Positions 1 to 5,350 of a stretch of 7,845 nucleotides of DNA are shown piece after piece. The DNA comes from Lysobacteraceae bacterium (lineage in GTDB: Bacteria; Pseudomonadota; Gammaproteobacteria; Xanthomonadales; Xanthomonadaceae): contig SEHC01000192.1 of the NCBI GenBank assembly GCA_004173415.1, positions 1 to 7,845 of the forward strand. The letters are read 5' to 3'. Under the pieces are notes generated by a model that was not told the DNA's origin, searched no databases, and saw nothing but the letters and a program-made list of their open reading frames with translations. Position 1 is the first letter of the stretch; every line of letters begins with the position of its first letter. The position numbers and the translations under genes were made by a program.

Positions 1-320
1 TCCGGCTTGCCGTCGCCGTCGGTGTCCTGCTGCACGCCGGTGTTGCCGGCGAGGATCTGCAGGTTGAGCCTGGCGGTGGTGCACTGCGGGTTCTCCACCG
101 ACTTGCCGACCGCGGTGGCTTCGGCGAGCGGCTCGCCACGGCTGTCGATGCGCCGGTCCTTGACCCGCTGGTTGGGCGGCGGGCTGTCGGAATAGTGGGT
201 GACGCCCTTGGCGTCCTTCCACTGGTAGATGGTGCCGGCCAGCACCGGCGCGCAGGCGCCGGCCAGCAGCAGGAGGGAGCAGGCGCGGGTCAGGAACGAA
301 GCGACGGACAGGGCGCGCAT
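1..320 (-). CDS. DUF4124 domain-containing exported protein (3' end outside window)
   Basis: Minus-strand gene starting at the ATG complementary to 318-320; 106 complete codons are present and the reading frame is still open at the window edge. The N-terminus is a signal peptide: charged start (MRAL), hydrophobic run around residues 13-27 (SLLLLAGACAPVL) and a likely signal peptidase I site after Ala28 (VLA|GT). Immediately after it comes the DUF4124 signature, YQWKDAKGVTHYSDSPPP at about residues 32-49. DUF4124 proteins are small periplasmic or envelope proteins of proteobacteria with no assigned biochemical role. The visible remainder, ending in a D-rich stretch (DTDGDGKP), is hydrophilic. 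A clear ribosome-binding site (TGGAGG, complement of 326-331) sits 5 bases before the ATG. LAGAC resembles a lipobox but has the wrong spacing of L-A-G to C, so a lipoprotein is less likely. The gene is divergent from pssA. Confidence 0.85.
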   Translation of the reverse strand, partial: MRALSVASFLTRACSLLLLAGACAPVLAGTIYQWKDAKGVTHYSDSPPPNQRVKDRRIDSRGEPLAEATAVGKSVENPQCTTARLNLQILAGNTGVQQDTDGDGKP

Positions 321-356
321 GGCGGCCTCCAGGTGGAAAGGCGGGTAATGAGCGTG

Positions 357-385
357 ATTGCAGCATTGCCGGGCCGGGCTGGCAA
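357..385 (-). promoter_or_regulatory. Candidate sigma-70 promoter for the DUF4124 gene
   Basis: Read on the minus strand: -35 TTGCCA (complement of 380-385), a 17-base spacer, then -10 TGCAAT (complement of 357-362). Transcription would start near 350, giving a leader of about 30 bases that contains the TGGAGG ribosome-binding site. The element fit is good for a GC-rich genome, but this is motif matching only. Confidence 0.5.
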
Positions 386-406
386 GTCGCGTGGTTGGGC
401 TAAACT
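379..406 (+). promoter_or_regulatory. Candidate promoter for pssA-holD-rimI
   Basis: -35-like CTGGCA (379-384), a 16-base spacer and -10-like TAAACT (401-406), each matching four of six consensus bases. The predicted start point (about 412-414) falls on or next to the pssA ATG at 414, so the transcript would be leaderless or nearly so, in keeping with the lack of a convincing Shine-Dalgarno there. The -35 overlaps the -35 of the divergent DUF4124 promoter. Confidence 0.4.
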
Positions 407-413
407 GAGACGC

Positions 414-1190
414 ATGGACGAAAACAAGCACGCTTCGCGCTCGCGCACCATCTACCTGCTGCCCAACCTGTTCACCACAGCGGGCCTGTTCGCGGGCTTC
501 TACGCGATCATCGCCGCGTCCAACGGCGATTTCGTGCAGGCCTCGGTCGCGGTGTTCATCGCCGCGATCATGGATGGCATCGACGGACGCGTGGCCCGGC
601 TCACCGGCACCAGCAGCGACTTCGGCGTGCAATACGACTCGCTGGCGGACCTGGTGAGCTTCGGCATGGCCCCGGCGCTGGTGATGTACCACTGGGCGCT
701 GTCCTCGCTGAAGTTCGACGGCAGCGTGATGGGCCGGGTCGGCTGGGCGGTGGCTTTCCTGTACGCGGCCTGCGCCGCGCTGCGGCTGGCGCGCTTCAAC
801 ACCCAGGTCGGCAGCGTGGACAAGCGCTGGTTCATCGGCCTGGCCAGCCCGGCGGCCGCGGGGCTGATGATGGCCTTCGTCTGGGCGTTCGCCGACGGCG
901 ACCTGGGCTGGAGTGGCGAACAACTGCGCTACTTGGCCCTTGCGGTGACCCTGTGCGCGGCCCTGCTGATGGTCAGCCGGATCCGCTTCTGGAGCTTCAA
1001 GGGCACCGGCCACGGACCCAAGGCCGACCGCATCCCGTTCTATGCCCTGTTCCTGATCCCGGTGGTGATCGCGGTGCTGGCGATGGACCTGCCACGGGCC
1101 TTGCTGGCGATCGGCGTGGTCTATGCGTGTTCCGGGCCGGCCACCTGGGCCTGGCGTCGCTGGCGCAAGCTGCCGGGAGCCGCGCCGTGA
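414..1190 (+). CDS. pssA: CDP-diacylglycerol--serine O-phosphatidyltransferase (phosphatidylserine synthase)
   Basis: A 258-residue integral membrane enzyme that condenses CDP-diacylglycerol with L-serine to phosphatidylserine and CMP, the committed step toward phosphatidylethanolamine. It carries the complete CDP-alcohol phosphatidyltransferase motif D(x)2DG(x)2AR(x)8G(x)3D(x)3D: Asp54, Asp57-Gly58, Ala61-Arg62, Gly71, Asp75 and Asp79, with the aspartates expected to bind the catalytic metal ions. The N-terminus (RTIYLLPNLFTTAGLFAGFY, residues 11-30) is typical of the membrane-bound PssA type, unlike the E. coli phospholipase-D-like enzyme. Hydrophobic segments lie roughly at 15-34, 41-55, 84-95, 112-128, 142-160, 171-187, 207-224 and 228-245. 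I chose the ATG at 414 because similarity begins right after it; in-frame ATGs at 348 and 195 would add sequence with no family character and run into the divergent promoter region. The stop overlaps the next gene's GTG (GTGA at 1187-1190). Confidence 0.93.
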   Translation: MDENKHASRSRTIYLLPNLFTTAGLFAGFYAIIAASNGDFVQASVAVFIAAIMDGIDGRVARLTGTSSDFGVQYDSLADLVSFGMAPALVMYHWALSSLKFDGSVMGRVGWAVAFLYAACAALRLARFNTQVGSVDKRWFIGLASPAAAGLMMAFVWAFADGDLGWSGEQLRYLALAVTLCAALLMVSRIRFWSFKGTGHGPKADRIPFYALFLIPVVIAVLAMDLPRALLAIGVVYACSGPATWAWRRWRKLPGAAP

Positions 1191-1612
1191 GCGAGCTGTG
1201 GTCCTCGCAACAGCACGAGTGGCTGGCTGCGCTGGGCCACACCGTGTACGTGCCCGGCAGTGCCGAGCCTGCGATGGTCGCGGGCGGAGAACCGGTCGCG
1301 GCCGCCACTGACCCGGTTCCCGTTGCGGTTCACGAAAAACCCGCGGTCCGGACCGCGCCGCGCCGCCCGCCCGCGGCCGAGGCCATCGCCGCGGCGCCAG
1401 CCGCCGCCCCGCCGCCGCGCCGGGCCGCCGCGCGGCTGCCGGACAAGCTGCATTTCGCCCTGGTCCGCGCCTCGGGCTGCAATCCGCAGGATCCCGAGGC
1501 CGCGGCGATCATCGCCCGCTGGCCCGCTTCCTCGGAGCTGCGCGGCAGGCCCGATGCCAAGCGCGCGTTGTGGCCGCAGTTGCGCGCGATGCGCAGGCCG
1601 CGCACCCGGTGA
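1187..1612 (+). CDS. holD: Probable DNA polymerase III psi subunit (HolD-like)
   Basis: A 141-residue protein starting at GTG 1187, overlapping the pssA stop by GTGA and preceded by GGGAG (1175-1179) at 7 bases. I assign it to psi, the clamp-loader accessory subunit that links the chi subunit to the DnaX complex. First, the length is close to E. coli psi (137). Second, the N-terminus SSQQHEWLAALGHTVYV (6-22) resembles the psi start, which has a W-x-L-x-x-L-G pattern. Third, the C-terminus ELRGRPDAKRALWPQL (117-132) matches the conserved psi pattern [D/E]LR-x-x-P-x-A-[R/K]-x-ALW-x-Q. Fourth, rimI follows directly, as holD-rimI does in E. coli. Residues about 35-83 are a low-complexity Ala/Pro/Arg linker joining the two conserved ends. 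The remembered E. coli sequence is the only comparison; many databases would probably call this hypothetical. It lacks any signal peptide or membrane segment, consistent with a cytosolic replisome protein. Confidence 0.68.
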   Translation: MSELWSSQQHEWLAALGHTVYVPGSAEPAMVAGGEPVAAATDPVPVAVHEKPAVRTAPRRPPAAEAIAAAPAAAPPPRRAAARLPDKLHFALVRASGCNPQDPEAAAIIARWPASSELRGRPDAKRALWPQLRAMRRPRTR

Positions 1613-2115
1613 GCGCGCTGGCCGCCGATGCGTTCCCCGAGGGCGCCGGCCTGCGCGCGATGCGCGAAACCGACCTGGACACCGTCCTGGCGATCGAACA
1701 GCGCGCGTATCCGTTCCCGTGGACCCGCGGCATCTTCCGCGACTGCCTGGCGGCGGGTTATCCGGCCTGGATCCTGCAGGAGCATGGCTGTCCGATCGGC
1801 TACGCGGTGCTCAGCGTGGCCGCCGACGAAGCCCACATCCTCAACATCTGCGTTACCCCGGAGCGCCAGGGCCGCGGCCATGGCCGGCGCCTGCTGCGCT
1901 CGCTGGTCGGGCTGGCCCGCGACCTCGGCGCGGCGCGGATCTTCCTCGAAGTGCGTCCGTCCAATCCCGGTGCCATCGCCCTGTACCAGGACGAAGGCTT
2001 CAACGAGATCGGCCGCCGGCCGCGCTACTACCCGGCCCGCGACGGACGCGAGGATGCGCTGGTGATGGCGATGGAGCTGGTCGGCGAAGACACCGGCACG
2101 ATGCCGCCGCTGTAG
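1609..2115 (+). CDS. rimI: Ribosomal protein bS18 alanine N-acetyltransferase
   Basis: A 168-residue GNAT acetyltransferase that transfers acetyl from acetyl-CoA to the N-terminal alanine of ribosomal protein S18. The AIEQRAYPFPW segment (residues 28-38) matches the RimI-specific IEQRA-x-x-FPW. The acetyl-CoA loop is Q87-x-x-G90-x-G92 within ERQGRGHGRRLL. The family's catalytic pair is present with the proper 12-residue spacing: Glu114 (FLEVRPSN) and Tyr126 (ALYQDEGF), equivalent to E. coli Glu103 and Tyr115. The C-terminal RYYPARDGREDALVMAMEL also matches RimI closely. I prefer GTG 1609, which overlaps the upstream stop as GTGA exactly as at the pssA/holD junction; an in-frame ATG at 1570 would overlap holD more, and an internal ATG at 1660 would start right before the fold. 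The Shine-Dalgarno is weak (AGG at 1595-1597), so translational coupling is likely. Confidence 0.93.
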   Translation: MSALAADAFPEGAGLRAMRETDLDTVLAIEQRAYPFPWTRGIFRDCLAAGYPAWILQEHGCPIGYAVLSVAADEAHILNICVTPERQGRGHGRRLLRSLVGLARDLGAARIFLEVRPSNPGAIALYQDEGFNEIGRRPRYYPARDGREDALVMAMELVGEDTGTMPPL

Positions 2116-2123
2116 GTTCCGCG

Positions 2124-2152
2124 TTGCCGCGCCCGGCGCAAGCCCGGACAAT
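2124..2152 (+). promoter_or_regulatory. Candidate sigma-70 promoter for pgk
   Basis: TTGCCG (2124-2129), exactly 17 bases, then GACAAT (2147-2152), in the 65-base gap after rimI. The start point would be near 2159, leaving a leader of about 20 bases with the AGGA (2170-2173) ribosome-binding site 7 bases before the pgk ATG. With no terminator visible in the gap, pgk may also receive read-through from the pssA-holD-rimI transcript. Confidence 0.55.
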
Positions 2153-2180
2153 GGCCGCCTGACCCGAACAGGAACACGCC

Positions 2181-3317
2181 ATGTCCATCCTCCGCATGAC
2201 CGATCTCGACCTCGCCGGCAAGCGCGTGCTGATCCGCCAGGACCTCAACGTGCCGATCGAGGCCGGGCGCATCACCTCCGAGCAGCGGATCAGCGCGTCC
2301 CTGCCCACGCTGAAGCTGGCGCTGGAGAAAGGCGCGGCGGTCATGGTCACTTCGCACCTGGGCCGGCCCAAGGAAGGCGTGTGGAGCGAGGAGGATTCGC
2401 TGGCGCCGGTGGCCAGGCGCCTGTCCGAGCTGCTCGGTACCGAAGTGCCGCTGGTCCGCGACTGGGTCGACGGCGTCGACGTCGAGCCGGGCCGCATCGT
2501 GCTGCTGGAAAACTGCCGCATGAACCCGGGCGAGGGCAAGGACGACGAAGCCCTGTCGAGGAAATACGCCGCGCTTTGCGACGTGTTCGTGATGGATGCC
2601 TTCGGCACCGCGCACCGCGCCCAGGCCTCGACCCATGGCGTGATCCGCTTCGCCAGGCAGGCCGCCGGCGGCCCGCTGCTGATGGCCGAGCTGGACGCGC
2701 TGGCCCTGGCCCTGGAGAAGCCGGCGCGCCCGTTGCTGGCCATCGTCGCCGGCAGCAAGGTCTCGACCAAGCTGGAACTGCTCTCCAACCTGGTCGGCAA
2801 GGTCGACCAGCTGATCGTCGGTGGCGGCATCGCCAACACCTTCATCGCCGCCCAGGGCCACGCCGTGGGCAAGTCGCTGGTCGAGAACGACCTGCTGGAC
2901 ACCGCGCGCAAGATCATCGCCGACGCCAGGGCGCGCGGCGCCGACATCCCGGTGCCCACCGACGTGGTGGTGGCTGCCGAGTTCAAGGCCGATTCCCCGG
3001 CCACGGTGAAGCAGGTGGACGAAGTTGACGCCGGCGACATGATCCTGGACATCGGCCCGGACACCGCCGCGCGCTATGCGGCGATGATCGCCGGGGCCGG
3101 CACGGTGGTCTGGAACGGCCCGGTGGGAGTGTTCGAGTTCGACGCCTTCGGCAAGGGCACCGAAGCCCTGGCCCGGGCCATCGCCACCTCGAAGGCCTTT
3201 TCCATCGCCGGCGGCGGCGACACCCTGGCCGCGGTGGACAAGTACGGCATCGCCGCCGACATCGGCTACATCTCCACCGGCGGCGGATGTCCAACACCAC
3301 AACCGATGGGGGAATAG
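2181..3317 (+). CDS. pgk: Phosphoglycerate kinase with replaced C-terminal tail
   Basis: A 378-residue cytosolic glycolytic enzyme that transfers phosphate from 1,3-bisphosphoglycerate to ADP, making 3-phosphoglycerate and ATP. Family landmarks are intact: the signature RQDLNVP (19-25, with Arg19, Asp21, Asn23), Arg36, HLGRP (59-63), Arg113 in NCR, DAFGTAHR (139-146), GSKVSTK (191-197, nucleotide-binding lysine), the GGGIANTF hinge region (214-221), WNGPVGVFEF (311-320) and AGGGDT (343-348). The sequence follows gammaproteobacterial PGK until STGGG (365-369). There the family normally continues with about 22-23 residues starting AFLEF, forming the last helix and a tail that packs back on the N-terminal domain. 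Here nine unrelated residues, CPTPQPMGE, follow and the frame stops. Total length is about 13 below the usual roughly 390. The tail is important in yeast PGK, so activity may be reduced; the gene could be a damaged copy with another pgk elsewhere. The open frame and otherwise intact sequence argue for a recent event or for tolerated loss. Confidence 0.92.
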   Translation: MSILRMTDLDLAGKRVLIRQDLNVPIEAGRITSEQRISASLPTLKLALEKGAAVMVTSHLGRPKEGVWSEEDSLAPVARRLSELLGTEVPLVRDWVDGVDVEPGRIVLLENCRMNPGEGKDDEALSRKYAALCDVFVMDAFGTAHRAQASTHGVIRFARQAAGGPLLMAELDALALALEKPARPLLAIVAGSKVSTKLELLSNLVGKVDQLIVGGGIANTFIAAQGHAVGKSLVENDLLDTARKIIADARARGADIPVPTDVVVAAEFKADSPATVKQVDEVDAGDMILDIGPDTAARYAAMIAGAGTVVWNGPVGVFEFDAFGKGTEALARAIATSKAFSIAGGGDTLAAVDKYGIAADIGYISTGGGCPTPQPMGE

Positions 3318-3319
3318 GA
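3285..3319 (+). other. Junction: pgk 3' end fused to leader of the next gene
   Basis: Up to about 3286 the sequence reads as pgk (codons for S-T-G-G-G). From 3287 it no longer resembles any pgk and instead forms the leader of the transglutaminase-like gene, including its Shine-Dalgarno GGGGGAA (3308-3314). The pgk stop TAG (3315-3317) lies two bases before the next ATG at 3320. The breakpoint is inferred from knowledge of PGK C-termini, since no uninterrupted copy is present for comparison. No target-site duplication or insertion-sequence end is obvious beside it. Confidence 0.6.
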
Positions 3320-5350
3320 ATGCGGGTATTCATAGTGGCGCTGCTCTGGGCAATGGCGTTGACCGCCCAGGCCGGCGAGATCCACCGGCGCGGTGATTTC
3401 CAGTTTGAGGTGGGTCCGGTTCCGGACTTCGTGGCCAGCACGCCCATTGCGGAGCGTTGGGATCCCAAAGCCCCAGGCGCAGCGGACTCGCGGTGGCGCT
3501 TCTGGCGCAACGAGGTGCAGGTAGACCGGCGGGACGGGCGCGACCAGCGCTACGTCGACTATGCATTCGAAGCGGTGTCTGACACCTTCGTCAGCGAAGC
3601 GGGCCGTTTCAAGATTTCCTTCAACCCCGAATACCAGCGCCTGGTACTCCATCGCGCCGACCTCCGGCGCGATGGCATATGGAGTCCACGCCTGTCGGCG
3701 CACAAGGTGTCGCTGGCCAGGCGCGAGGAGGGCTTCGAGAACGACCTTTCCGATGGTCTGGTCACTGCCTTGATCGTGCTTGAAGACGTCCAAGCTGGCG
3801 ACGTCGTACGCATCGGCTACTCGGTCATCGGCAGCAATCCGGTGATGGCCGGGCAGATGTCGGACTGGATGACTTTCGCCTGGACCAGCCCCACGCTGGA
3901 AGCCAGCCTGCGGGTGTTGCTGGAACCCGGGACGACGCCAGGCAGCTACCGCACGGACGACGCGCCGCAGGTCGTCACCCGCCAGCTTCCAGACGCGGTG
4001 GAGGTGACGATGCGCGGCAAGGCGATTGCCGCGGCGGTGGACGAAGGCGGCTACCCGGCGTGGTACCAGCCTTACTCGCGGGCCCAGGTCGCCCGACGCC
4101 AGACCTGGGCGGACGTAGTGGCGTGGGGCTTGCCACTGTATCCGCAGGTAAAAGCCGTTCCCGCCGCGCTGGAGCCGAAGCTGCGGGAATGGCGCGCGCT
4201 GGACAACGACGCCCTGCGGCTTGCCGCCGCATTGCGCACGGTCCAGGACGAGGTCCGCTACTTCGGCGTGGAGATGGGAGAGAACACCCATCGGCCAGCC
4301 ACGCCTTCCGAAACATGGCAGCGCCGTTTCGGCGATTGCAAGGACAAGGCCTACCTGCTGGTCACGCTGCTGCAGGCGATGGGCATCGACGCGGTGCCTG
4401 CGCTCGTGTCCATCGCACATGGCCGTGGCATTGCCGCGTTCATGCCGTCGGCTTCCAATTTCGACCACGTCATCGTACGTGCGCGGCTGGGCGGCGGGAC
4501 GGTGTGGATGGATCCGACCATTTCCCAGCAGGGTGGCAAGCCTGAAAGCGTGGACCTGAGCCGCTATGGCATGGTGCTGCCGCTTGTCGCGGGAAGCGCC
4601 GCGCTGGAGGCGGTGGATCCACCGGCCAGCCTGGCCCGCACCACCACGGTCGACGAGCGCTATGAGGTCACCGGGAACGGCACGGACGTCAAGCTGACGG
4701 TTGAAACCGTGTATGAAGGCCAGGACGCCGACTACGCGCGGCGTTCCATCGCTTCACAACGTTCGGAAGAGCTGACCCGGCGCTATTCGGACCATTACCG
4801 CAAGCGCTTTGGCGAACTGTCGGTGGCCGCGGGCACGGTCCTGCACGACGACCGCCAGGCCAACCGCCTCAGGGTCAACGAGGCCTACGTGCTCAAGGGC
4901 CCGTTCCAGGTTGCAGGGGCGTCCCGATCGCTGAACCTCTACGCAGACTCGTTGGAAGCCCTGGCAACGCTGCCTTCGACGATGGTGCGCACCGGCCCGC
5001 TCGAGTTCGCCGACCCGGGCACCTATTCCCACCGGATCAGGGTGGCGTACCCGTTGAACTGGAAACCCGGGTTCGTGGCGGACGAAGCGGTGCATTCCTC
5101 AAGCGCGTTCGATTACCAGCGCAACGTGGCCATCGAGCCCGACCTGGTCGACCTGCGCTACGACCTGAAGGTCAAGCAGCGCTACCTGGCCATCGGCGAG
5201 ACCGCCACGCACCTAGAACAGTTGCGAAGCGTGCGCGAGGACATGTCGGCGCGGCTGAATTTCCTGCTGGTCACGCCAACCACGGCAAAGGAACGCCAGC
5301 AGCGGATCCGCTCGCTGCTGCGCGACATGCCCCAGGAGAACGGAAAATGA
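3320..5350 (+). CDS. Exported DUF3857/transglutaminase-like domain protein
   Basis: A 676-residue protein with a signal peptide, MRVFIVALLWAMALTAQA, and likely cleavage after Ala18, so periplasmic or outer-envelope. Residues about 40-215 look like DUF3857 (all-beta, with AFEAVSD and DLSDGLVTALIVLEDVQAGD). Residues about 290-405 are a transglutaminase-like papain-fold core whose triad is complete: Cys340 in FGDCKDKA, His383 in FDHVIV and Asp398 in WMDPT. The remaining 250 residues are a beta-rich region ending in a charged helical segment, with no later membrane anchor visible. Members may act as cysteine peptidases, amidases or transamidases; the substrate is unknown. I chose ATG 3320 because the signal peptide begins there and GGGGGAA (3308-3314) is well spaced; an in-frame ATG at 3287 would put eleven polar residues in front of the signal peptide. 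It sits two bases after the pgk stop and overlaps the next start by ATGA (5347-5350), so it is co-transcribed and coupled on both sides. Confidence 0.87.
   Translation: MRVFIVALLWAMALTAQAGEIHRRGDFQFEVGPVPDFVASTPIAERWDPKAPGAADSRWRFWRNEVQVDRRDGRDQRYVDYAFEAVSDTFVSEAGRFKISFNPEYQRLVLHRADLRRDGIWSPRLSAHKVSLARREEGFENDLSDGLVTALIVLEDVQAGDVVRIGYSVIGSNPVMAGQMSDWMTFAWTSPTLEASLRVLLEPGTTPGSYRTDDAPQVVTRQLPDAVEVTMRGKAIAAAVDEGGYPAWYQPYSRAQVARRQTWADVVAWGLPLYPQVKAVPAALEPKLREWRALDNDALRLAAALRTVQDEVRYFGVEMGENTHRPATPSETWQRRFGDCKDKAYLLVTLLQAMGIDAVPALVSIAHGRGIAAFMPSASNFDHVIVRARLGGGTVWMDPTISQQGGKPESVDLSRYGMVLPLVAGSAALEAVDPPASLARTTTVDERYEVTGNGTDVKLTVETVYEGQDADYARRSIASQRSEELTRRYSDHYRKRFGELSVAAGTVLHDDRQANRLRVNEAYVLKGPFQVAGASRSLNLYADSLEALATLPSTMVRTGPLEFADPGTYSHRIRVAYPLNWKPGFVADEAVHSSSAFDYQRNVAIEPDLVDLRYDLKVKQRYLAIGETATHLEQLRSVREDMSARLNFLLVTPTTAKERQQRIRSLLRDMPQENGK

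Noticed and set aside
195..413. N-terminal extension of pssA to ATG 195 or 348
   Set aside because: The added residues are low-complexity, have no family similarity and run through the divergent promoters and the DUF4124 gene; PssA similarity starts just after 414.
1260..2162. 300-residue plus-strand frame overlapping holD and rimI
   Set aside because: Extremely Arg/Pro/Ala-rich sequence, out of frame with two better-supported genes.
2028..3302. Long minus-strand open frames opposite rimI/pgk (up to 424 residues)
   Set aside because: They lie antisense to a clearly recognised pgk, have His/Arg/Gly-rich composition typical of high-GC shadow frames, and show no family motif or ribosome-binding site.
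3266..4468. 400-residue minus-strand frame opposite the transglutaminase-like gene
   Set aside because: Antisense to a gene with signal peptide and intact catalytic triad; composition is that of a GC-rich shadow and no domain is recognisable.
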